From: Gammaproteobacteria bacterium | GTDB lineage: Bacteria > Pseudomonadota > Gammaproteobacteria > CAISUE01 | Direction: 5' to 3' | Assembly: GCA_947378515.1 (NCBI GenBank) | Contig: CANCKG010000038.1 | Span: forward strand, 1-6,567 | Length of the DNA stretch: 6,567 bases | Part shown: positions 1 to 6,567 of the stretch, in pieces | Numbering within the stretch: position 1 is the stretch's first letter | How the letters are laid out: every line of letters begins with the position of its first letter | Position numbers and translations under genes: made by a program | The notes under the pieces: generated by a model | What the model was told of the DNA's origin: nothing | The model's database searches: none | What the model saw: the letters and a program-made list of their open reading frames with translations, nothing else

Positions 1-3000
1 ACAGATGACATCACGCGACGTATCGCCATCACCAATGACGACGATACGCTTACCACGCGGATCCATCTCACCCAAGGTGTCGTGAATCATTTGTTCTTTA
101 GCAGCCAGAGTCATAGGCTGTTGTTGCAAGCGCCAGGCGATGTTATTCATTGCCTGTAAAAAAGGTAGCGCTTGAATTATTTTTGCCGCCCCTTTGTCTG
201 AACGCAGGTTAAGCACTTCAGGAGCAAGCACCCGAGGCTCTCCAGAACCGGTGCACAGGGCGACAAACTCATTTTCATCAGTTTTATCGGTAATAAAATT
301 TTTGTCACCACTTTTTTTATCCACAATAAAATAATTACCGGTTTCTTTATCAAATCCCACTTTACTGGTCAGATGCAATTTAAGGCCCATCGCTTCAAGC
401 ATCGTAAAATGGTCTCGCACATAGGCTTTGTCGAATTTTTGGGCAGGAATACCATGGCTGAGCAAGCCACCTGGCACCTCACTTTGTTCATACAGGGTGA
501 CAGCAAAACCGTCTTGCAGCGCTCGAAAAGCTATTTGCATCGCAGCAGGACCTGAACCCACCACCACCAGTGATTTTGTTAACTGCACCGTTGGCCTTTT
601 AAAGGCGGGCTTAAAAGCAGCCATTACTTCTAGGTACTGGTTGTACTTACATTGACTTGCTTCAGGCGTGCCTGGAAAGTAACTGGCTATTTGCTCTGCA
701 TTTAAGGCTGTGCCATCAAACCATTGCATGGCACGCGCCACTACCGCTAAATGGAATTCATTGCGTTTGATTTGAACGGGTTCTCCGCGTAGCTTACCAT
801 CGCGTTTAGGATCTGCTTCACCAAACAGCGGGATGTTTTCGGTACAAGCATCTTGACAAGGGGCTGGACAGACCAGGCCGGTATAAATAAAAAACGGTGA
901 TTTGGCTTTTTGCCACTCAAACGCTTCACGTAAAATAAGCCAATGCGCGGCAGTCCATTCGGCAAAAGGTGTTTTATCGAGTTTTTGTAGCGTCTTATTG
1001 ATAGTATTGATCGACTTACCGCCGGGACAACCACTCTTAGCCCCTTCTCCGCCAGAACACGCTTGGGCACCGCAGCCAGAACAGCTCTGACCATCGTGAC
1101 GGAGTTGTTCGATTGAGGCGGCAAGCAGCGCTTCGACACCTTTACTAAACGCTACCTCTGGTAAAGCGTGCGAATTTTTTCCTTGGTGTTTCACATTAAG
1201 TGTGATTGACGCTGACGGCTGGCTATTTTTCTGCGGTTTAGTGGTTTTAAGGGTGGGGCTGATGGTTAACTGTTGCATTAACGAAATCGGCACGCCCAAA
1301 TTTTCCGCTTCAAAAGGCGTAAACACTTTTAAACACGCGATTAATGCTTTTAAAGTCGTGGTTCGTGTATAGGGAAATAATAGCCGCTGGTGTTGTAAGA
1401 GATGCTGATACAATTGTCGCCATTGGGCGATAACTTCTGGCGACAGGCTCGCTTTAGCCGCGATGGCTTGACTCGCTAAGCGCATGCATTTGTTGACTAA
1501 CCACGATTCCATACCAATGCTTAAAGGGCATTGGCGTTTAATATACGTGTCGACAATCGCCGACAATTCTGTCAACGTCGCTTTGGCATCCATCGCTGTG
1601 GGAATCAATATCTTAAAATGGTCGAATTGGTGTTCAAAGTCGGCTATTAACGTTTGCGCTTTGATTGATCCGGTAGCTGCCACATGTTCTTGTAACAGGG
1701 TCAGTATCGCGTCTTTATAAACCTGTTGTTCTGCCATATTCACGACTCGCACCGCATCAGCCGGCTGATGTTGGTGGCAAGGATCATAGTCAAAGATAAT
1801 GCCACCCATCGCATGGCTAGCAAATCCTGCACCGACATTATGCAAGACCATCACTGTACCAGAAGTCATAAAAACACACGCTAAATCGCCGACACTTTCA
1901 ACCACCGCGGTGCCCCCTTTCAGCAAATTAGCAAAATTATGACCGACACCACCATTGATAAACGCTTTACCACCGCTGGCACCATAAAGCATGGCATTAC
2001 CGGCTAAGGTATTTTGCTCGGCTAGATAATCGGCACTTTGATTAGCGGTAATCAACGCTATCACACCCCCCGTTTGACTTTTTGCACAACCATCTTGGAC
2101 CGGGCCACCATGAGAAATTTCCACGCCTTTGGGCAACACAAAACCCAGACTTTGTCCCGCATTCCCTCTGGTTGTGAGTTTGATTGTGGCACGTGGGTTG
2201 GCGCGTAAATAAGCCGAAAATTCACCCGCTATCCGTGCGCCAAACGAATGATGTTGAGTCGTTAAGCTAATGGCTTCTTCATGGGGGAGTTCAAAGGTAT
2301 CCGAGGCTCGGGTATCGTCGGAAAAATACGCTTTGATGCGTTCGATCAGCGCATCTTCCATCGGGCTGTTCAACGCTTCACGACACGTTTTATCAGCACA
2401 GGCTAACGCGACGGGATCAGGGACTAACTGACTGTCAGGAGTTAATAACAGCGACCAATCATACGCTGTGGCAATTTTTGGATCGAGCACCGTTAACAAG
2501 TCACGCTGACCCCGTAATTGATCCAGCGAGCTAAAGCCTAAGTCTGTTAGCAACTGCTGGATGGCACTCGCCATATTGACAAAATAACGTTCCGTCTCGA
2601 TGACTTCGCCTTTGAAAAGTTCGCCATCGGTCGCAATGCCCGGCGAGCAGGATTTGTTGCAATTGCGTAACATTTTGCAACCTGCCGTCACCATCGTCAT
2701 GGTACCAAATTCAAATAAATCCGCACCGACTATTGCCGCGGTTAAGACATCGATCGCGGTTTTAAAGCCCCCACTGGCGCGTAATTGAACACGACTACGC
2801 AATTGCACATTGACTAAGGCATTGTGGACGGCGGCTAGACCAATTTCTGAAGGTAAGCCGGCATGTTTAATGCTGGATTTCTGCGCCGCGGCCGTGCCAC
2901 CCGAATTGCCGGCAATATTGATGATATCAGCGCCGGCTTTGGCGACACCAATGGCAATGGTAGCGATGCCTTCTGAAGATACTAATTTAACTGCGACTTT

Positions 3001-6000
3001 GACACGGGGATTGACTTTTTTAATATCTTTAATCAATTGGTCTAAATCTTCGATCGAATAAATATCTTCGTGCGGCGGCGGACTGGTTAAGCCTAAGCCT
3101 GGCAAACCACCGCGCTGCGCGGCAAATTGGACTGACACTTTGAGCCCCGGTAATTCACCGCCTTCACCGGGTTTAGCACCTTGACCGACTTTAATTTCGA
3201 TTTCTCGCGCCACCATGATTTGCTGGGCGCTAACACCAAAACGCCCTGAAGCGATCTGTTTAACCGTCGTCGATGTTAAGATCGCACCGATGTCTTCAGG
3301 CGATTCGCCGCCTTCACCCGAATTAGAATTCGCACCGATAGCATTCATCGCTTGAGTGATGTTTTTATGCGCTTGTGGCGTCAATGCCCCTTGGCTCATG
3401 CCACCGGAATAAAACAAGCGCCGAATCTCACGTTGCGACTGTACTTCAGTCATCACGCATTTATTTGCCAACGCCCTTGCTTTAGCAAAATCGATACCGA
3501 GATAATCTTTTAAGGCAGTGGGATGATTTCGCTTGTAGGCTTCAAGAGCGATCATGAGCGCTGTAAAATTTTTCGATGGCTTAAACTGTGCTAAATAGTC
3601 GGTCGGATAAAAGCCATTCACTTTGCGTGTCGGATCCAGAAAACCATGGGCACCATCCAATGCCGCTCTTTGCTCAAGACTTAAAAACTGCGCATACTCA
3701 GGTCGATCAAGGTTCACCAGCAAGCGATCGAGTTGTTGAAGCGCAGCGTACGCATTTTCAGCCTGATTCCAATCACTCAGCGCGTCAATCACTGCATGAC
3801 CAAAACCATGATCGATCCCGTCTTTTTCAGGCATGTAATAACCGGACAGTGGCAAACAACTAAACGGGTGTTGTTGATTGTAAGCTTGTTGATGAAGCCT
3901 CAGGCTATGGGCCCAAATATCTGCTAATTGTCGACCACCTAAGGGTGAATAAACCCCGCTAAAGAAATCCGCTAATGCACCTGTTTTAAAATCCACACCG
4001 AGGGCAGCCATAAATTTACCGTCGATGTAATTATTGACATCCGTAATACCCATTTTCCCCATGGTTTTTAATAAAGCTTTTTCTAAACCCGTGCGGTAAT
4101 CGTCTTCTGTCGGGCCATCGCCTTCAATGACCGACGCGCTGAGCATTTTTTCATATGCGCCACGAGGATAAACAGCCGATGCACCAAACGCGAGCAAGGC
4201 AGCGGTTTGATGCGGGCCAGTAATTTGATAAGAATCAGCGACCAATGAAGTGCTGTGCAGTAAGTTATTTTTTGTTAATGCCTCACACGTTGCTCTGATT
4301 GCCACTAAATCGGGAAGTGCGATGCGATGAGGCCCAATGGCTTTATCACTTAAAATAATAACGCCAATGCCGCTCTTGGCAGCAGCCAGGACTTGATCGA
4401 TGAGGTGTTGCAAAGCAGCATTCCTATCACCGAGGGCAGAATCAAAGCAAATATCAATGGTGATGCACCTTTCTTTTGACAGCGCACGCATAGACGCCAA
4501 TTGCCCTGTCGTTAAGATAGGAGACGCCAAAGGGATACCCGGTTGTTGTGAAGGTAAATAGTGCTTTGCTCCCAAAACGACTTGCAACGAAAACTTAGTA
4601 CTTTTTTTGATCGAATCGATAGGCGGAGCAGACACTTGCGCAAATAATTGGTGAAAAAAATACGACACATGCGGTGGCATCACATTGCCATGAAGTGGGT
4701 CGGTATCATCACCCATTGCCGCCATTTCTTCGGCACGGTTATTGGCCATCGTTAGCACTTGATCTTCTGCTTCTTTATTCCAACCTACGGAAGCCAAGAC
4801 GCGATTTAATTCAACACGCGAGCGTTTTTTGGTAGCGCTAAGCGCGCTTTGTGGCACAGGCACCAGGGGCGTGATGAGCGCTTCGAATTGTTGTTGGAAA
4901 AACGTTTGAGAATCTCGTTCGCCGAGTAGTTTTGCCATTTCACGGCTACGAATTTGGGCCGCGACGCGCGCGAGTATCCCGACTGTCCGTAAGATAGTGC
5001 CTTCGGGAGTACTCATGATCAAGCCTCCCGCTTCTAACTGATCACGTTTCTTTACCGTCCAACCCGGTTTGTTAAAATAATCATCAGACGCGACATGCAA
5101 TTGTTGATTGCCATCGGGATCTTCTACCCAACAAACACGAGCCGGCCTTAAGCCCAGATTATCGAGTTTCGCGATCACTCCACCCCCCACGACTAATGCC
5201 GGGCCATTATAGGGTTTACGGTCCAAAGCGAAGCGTTTGAGCAGCGCGTTAATTTCAGGTGTATACGCTACATTGACATCAGGCGGTAACAACCGGACAA
5301 AGGCTTCCTCTAAAGAAATAGTAAACATCGCCATCTGATTGGCTAAATCGGCATCGAGTTGCATGGAATCAGACATAGCTGGGCAAGGCTCCACGCCTTT
5401 AAAAGCCAAATTGTGCAATTGCGCTACCATATCGGTAGCATTGGCTTGCTTGCTATTAAATTCGCCATTATGCGCAATCCATTTACCCGGTTGAGCAAGC
5501 CACCACTGGGGCTGAGTATTGGTGGCAAAACGGGCGTGAGTCATCACGGCGAAAGCGCTAAAATCAGGCTCACGAAGATCTTTAAAAAAGGCGCGTAAAC
5601 CCTTGGCTGGAATCATGCCTTTGTAGGTGATTATTTTGCTGCTTTGCGACACCACTTCAATAATCAGCGGTTTTTTTTGCAACTGTTTTTGGTGCCGCGC
5701 GGTTTCAATAATAGCAAACAACGCGCGTTGCACGGATTGTTCAAAGTGTTCTGGCGCCAATAGTTCAAGCATTGCTGGATCTTGGCGGATAATGGCTTGC
5801 CACAGACTGGGCATTTTTTTATAGGCATTCTCTGAAAGTGCGCTGATGTCGAGGTCTTGACCTGCCACTAAATGACGCCATCCTGCCACGATTAACCCTT
5901 GTGCAGCGAGTTCAGTAACAATCCATTTTTGTGCCTGATCAATATCCGCTGCTTTTTGTGGTAAAAAATAGTGCCCGATGGCATAGTGATCTTTGGATAA

Positions 6001-6273
6001 ATGTTGTAGCTGCTCGCTAGCACCAAATACACCTTCATGGATTTTTCGTTGCCAAAAATCTATCGCTAAACCCACACAGCTGATGCCAGCACCGTCATTT
6101 TCTTGCGTAACAAGATTAGTACCCGAACGATAGTTGAAGTTCCCTAAAACAGTCAGACCATCTTCTACTAAGTCATGGGTGGCTTGGTGATTGATATTGG
6201 TGATTAAACCGACACCGCAAGCATCATGGTCATTTTTTTCGAACTCAGGAGCGTAATCTTTGGGCTTGGTCAT
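1..6273 (-). CDS. gltB: Fused glutamate synthase (GltB-like + GltD-like in one chain), C-terminus cut by window edge
   Basis: The predicted reaction is glutamine + 2-oxoglutarate + NAD(P)H to two glutamates, in the cytosol, for ammonia assimilation. 2,091 codons are visible and the frame is still open at base 1. Domains seen: (1) type-2 glutamine amidotransferase, residues about 19-440, with the CGVG nucleophile at C19 after an 18-residue propeptide, ARFATNT (R248), HNGEFN (268-273), SDS (D302) and GLRPAR (374-379); (2) central domain, about 490-790, with LFAQVSAPPID (543-553); (3) FMN/synthase domain, about 870-1240, with GMSQGAL (958), NSGEGGE (984-990), GQGAKPGEGGELPG (about 1030-1043), SPPPHEDIYSIEDL (1064-1077), K1096, K1171 and [3Fe-4S] cysteines C1199/C1205/C1209; (4) GXGXG beta-helix, about 1320-1565, with RGNAGQS (1369-1375) and TGS (1534-1536); (5) an unrecognised linker, about 1566-1715; (6) a GltD-like part with cysteines 1731/1734/1739/1749 and VCPAPCQDAC (1801-1810), FAD motif GSGPAA (1906-1911) and NAD(P)H motif GDGDTS (2081-2086). 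GltD is usually about 480 residues, so roughly 100 or more are missing beyond the window. The start is secure: an AAGGA lies just upstream, and the next upstream in-frame codon of note is a stop (6325-6327) with no ATG between. NADH versus NADPH preference is not decided. Family assignment is very firm. The symbol gltB is approximate because gltD is included. Confidence 0.96.
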   Translation of the reverse strand, partial: MTKPKDYAPEFEKNDHDACGVGLITNINHQATHDLVEDGLTVLGNFNYRSGTNLVTQENDGAGISCVGLAIDFWQRKIHEGVFGASEQLQHLSKDHYAIGHYFLPQKAADIDQAQKWIVTELAAQGLIVAGWRHLVAGQDLDISALSENAYKKMPSLWQAIIRQDPAMLELLAPEHFEQSVQRALFAIIETARHQKQLQKKPLIIEVVSQSSKIITYKGMIPAKGLRAFFKDLREPDFSAFAVMTHARFATNTQPQWWLAQPGKWIAHNGEFNSKQANATDMVAQLHNLAFKGVEPCPAMSDSMQLDADLANQMAMFTISLEEAFVRLLPPDVNVAYTPEINALLKRFALDRKPYNGPALVVGGGVIAKLDNLGLRPARVCWVEDPDGNQQLHVASDDYFNKPGWTVKKRDQLEAGGLIMSTPEGTILRTVGILARVAAQIRSREMAKLLGERDSQTFFQQQFEALITPLVPVPQSALSATKKRSRVELNRVLASVGWNKEAEDQVLTMANNRAEEMAAMGDDTDPLHGNVMPPHVSYFFHQLFAQVSAPPIDSIKKSTKFSLQVVLGAKHYLPSQQPGIPLASPILTTGQLASMRALSKERCITIDICFDSALGDRNAALQHLIDQVLAAAKSGIGVIILSDKAIGPHRIALPDLVAIRATCEALTKNNLLHSTSLVADSYQITGPHQTAALLAFGASAVYPRGAYEKMLSASVIEGDGPTEDDYRTGLEKALLKTMGKMGITDVNNYIDGKFMAALGVDFKTGALADFFSGVYSPLGGRQLADIWAHSLRLHQQAYNQQHPFSCLPLSGYYMPEKDGIDHGFGHAVIDALSDWNQAENAYAALQQLDRLLVNLDRPEYAQFLSLEQRAALDGAHGFLDPTRKVNGFYPTDYLAQFKPSKNFTALMIALEAYKRNHPTALKDYLGIDFAKARALANKCVMTEVQSQREIRRLFYSGGMSQGALTPQAHKNITQAMNAIGANSNSGEGGESPEDIGAILTSTTVKQIASGRFGVSAQQIMVAREIEIKVGQGAKPGEGGELPGLKVSVQFAAQRGGLPGLGLTSPPPHEDIYSIEDLDQLIKDIKKVNPRVKVAVKLVSSEGIATIAIGVAKAGADIINIAGNSGGTAAAQKSSIKHAGLPSEIGLAAVHNALVNVQLRSRVQLRASGGFKTAIDVLTAAIVGADLFEFGTMTMVTAGCKMLRNCNKSCSPGIATDGELFKGEVIETERYFVNMASAIQQLLTDLGFSSLDQLRGQRDLLTVLDPKIATAYDWSLLLTPDSQLVPDPVALACADKTCREALNSPMEDALIERIKAYFSDDTRASDTFELPHEEAISLTTQHHSFGARIAGEFSAYLRANPRATIKLTTRGNAGQSLGFVLPKGVEISHGGPVQDGCAKSQTGGVIALITANQSADYLAEQNTLAGNAMLYGASGGKAFINGGVGHNFANLLKGGTAVVESVGDLACVFMTSGTVMVLHNVGAGFASHAMGGIIFDYDPCHQHQPADAVRVVNMAEQQVYKDAILTLLQEHVAATGSIKAQTLIADFEHQFDHFKILIPTAMDAKATLTELSAIVDTYIKRQCPLSIGMESWLVNKCMRLASQAIAAKASLSPEVIAQWRQLYQHLLQHQRLLFPYTRTTTLKALIACLKVFTPFEAENLGVPISLMQQLTISPTLKTTKPQKNSQPSASITLNVKHQGKNSHALPEVAFSKGVEALLAASIEQLRHDGQSCSGCGAQACSGGEGAKSGCPGGKSINTINKTLQKLDKTPFAEWTAAHWLILREAFEWQKAKSPFFIYTGLVCPAPCQDACTENIPLFGEADPKRDGKLRGEPVQIKRNEFHLAVVARAMQWFDGTALNAEQIASYFPGTPEASQCKYNQYLEVMAAFKPAFKRPTVQLTKSLVVVGSGPAAMQIAFRALQDGFAVTLYEQSEVPGGLLSHGIPAQKFDKAYVRDHFTMLEAMGLKLHLTSKVGFDKETGNYFIVDKKSGDKNFITDKTDENEFVALCTGSGEPRVLAPEVLNLRSDKGAAKIIQALPFLQAMNNIAWRLQQQPMTLAAKEQMIHDTLGEMDPRGKRIVVIGDGDTSRDVIC

Positions 6274-6277
6274 ATTA

Positions 6278-6282
6278 TCCTT
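6278..6282 (-). promoter_or_regulatory. Shine-Dalgarno site of the glutamate synthase gene
   Basis: The minus strand reads AAGGA, then four bases (TAAT), then the ATG at 6273. This is a good match to the anti-Shine-Dalgarno sequence at slightly short spacing. It supports 6273 as the start and bacterial-type translation. Confidence 0.8.
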
Positions 6283-6351
6283 AAAAAAACAGTGGCAATC
6301 GTTGTCGAAATCAGCAGAGATTAATTATGATTTTTTAATACACAAACACCC

Positions 6352-6381
6352 GATAATAAGCGTTAAAAGTTCATTATTATC
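6352..6381. repeat. Inverted repeat GATAATAA-N14-TTATTATC, possible operator
   Basis: Two perfect 8-base arms (6352-6359 and 6374-6381) are separated by 14 bases, so the arm centres are 22 bases apart, about two helical turns. The arms overlap both hexamers of the candidate promoter. That would suit a dimeric regulator acting on the gene, but AT-rich arms of this length can arise by chance, and I do not recognise the site as that of a known factor (Lrp, NtrC or other). Confidence 0.4.
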
Positions 6382-6383
6382 AA
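6353..6383 (-). promoter_or_regulatory. Candidate sigma70-type promoter for the glutamate synthase gene
   Basis: On the minus strand TTGATA (6383-6378) could be a -35 box and TATTAT (6358-6353) a -10 box, with a 19-base spacer (18 if TTATTA is used). The spacer is longer than the ideal 17, so this is only a fair match. The start of transcription would fall near 6346, giving a leader of about 70 bases. The surrounding DNA is AT-rich, as expected of a promoter, but other AT-rich hexamers nearby could serve instead. Confidence 0.3.
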
Positions 6384-6567
6384 GTAGTTAGCGTGTTGAC
6401 GCGTAAGCATCTTACAGGAACAAAGATTGACTATGCAAGCATTCTTCATCTTCATCAGCAATTCTCGGTGAAAACCCGATATAACCCGTATTGCTATCAG
6501 TTTTAATAGTCAAAAGTCGTATCTATTCAGCACCTACGCGCGGGGAACCCGCGCTAGTGCAGGTTAA
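6384..6567. other. Intergenic region with no convincing gene
   Basis: All three minus-strand frames entering from the right edge stop within about 15 codons, and no long plus-strand frame exists. A 12-codon plus-strand mini-ORF (6433-6471, MQAFFIFISNSR) has AGGAA about 12 bases upstream, which is too far for a strong ribosome binding site. Apart from the stem-loop at 6530-6560, I see no tRNA, repeat array or recognisable regulatory element. Confidence 0.6.
6530..6560. other. Strong GC-rich stem-loop at the window edge
   Basis: The inner stem GCGCGGG (6538-6544) pairs with CCCGCGC (6548-6554) around a GAA loop. The stem extends outward through TA/TA and GCAC/GTGC, with single bulged C residues on the left arm at 6534 and 6537, to give 13 base pairs in all. 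No T-tract follows on either strand, so it is not a canonical intrinsic terminator. It could be an RNA leader structure, a REP-like element or part of an adjoining transcript. The adjacent gene lies outside the window. Confidence 0.5.

Noticed and set aside
747..1139. Minus-strand 130-residue open frame
   Set aside because: It lies in a different frame from, and fully inside, the glutamate synthase gene, whose frame here encodes recognisable GltD cysteine motifs. It is a shadow.
373..5824. Several plus-strand open frames of 60-91 residues
   Set aside because: All lie antisense to the glutamate synthase gene, show no family motifs and have no convincing ribosome sites. They are shadows.
6538..6548. 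GCGCGGGGAAC, which matches part of a type I-E CRISPR repeat
   Set aside because: Only this short piece matches, the rest of the repeat does not, and there is no second copy or spacer in the window. The bases are better explained by the local hairpin.
6530..6560. Intrinsic terminator
   Set aside because: The stem is strong, but no run of T follows on either strand.
6523..6567. C-terminal tail of a minus-strand gene entering from the right edge
   Set aside because: One frame is open for 14 codons up to a TAG, but that is too short to tell from chance, and it is occupied by the hairpin.

Overview
The window holds one very large gene and its 5' flank. A single uninterrupted minus-strand frame runs from an ATG at 6273 to base 1 (2,091 codons) with no stop or frameshift, and it leaves the window before its C-terminus. 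The protein is a fused glutamate synthase (GOGAT). It has an N-terminal glutamine amidotransferase with a catalytic Cys, the glutamate synthase central domain, the FMN/2-oxoglutarate/[3Fe-4S] synthase domain and the GXGXG beta-helix, which together resemble GltB. After a linker of about 150 residues comes a GltD-like half with two cysteine clusters, an FAD Rossmann motif and the start of an NAD(P)H Rossmann motif. Glutamine hydrolysis, ammonia transfer, 2-oxoglutarate amination and electron delivery are therefore on one chain, as in eukaryotic NADH-GOGAT, whereas most bacteria use separate GltB and GltD subunits.

The gene looks bacterial: it has a Shine-Dalgarno sequence (AAGGA) just before the ATG, no sign of introns, and moderate base composition. 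The lineage cannot be fixed from this sequence. A gammaproteobacterium is only a guess.

Layout: 1-6273 (minus) is the fused GOGAT, C-terminally cut by the window edge. 6278-6282 is its ribosome binding site. 6284-6400 is its AT-rich promoter region, with an 8-bp inverted repeat overlapping a weak candidate promoter. 6401-6567 has no convincing gene, only a possible 12-residue mini-ORF and a strong GC-rich stem-loop at the window edge.

The most interesting points are in the protein: the fusion itself, a [3Fe-4S] motif one residue shorter than canonical, an enlarged Cys-Cys spacing in the GltD-like N-terminal cluster, an altered glutamine-pocket motif (YRSG in place of HRGA), and an unrecognised inter-subunit linker. 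I see no new multi-gene system here.
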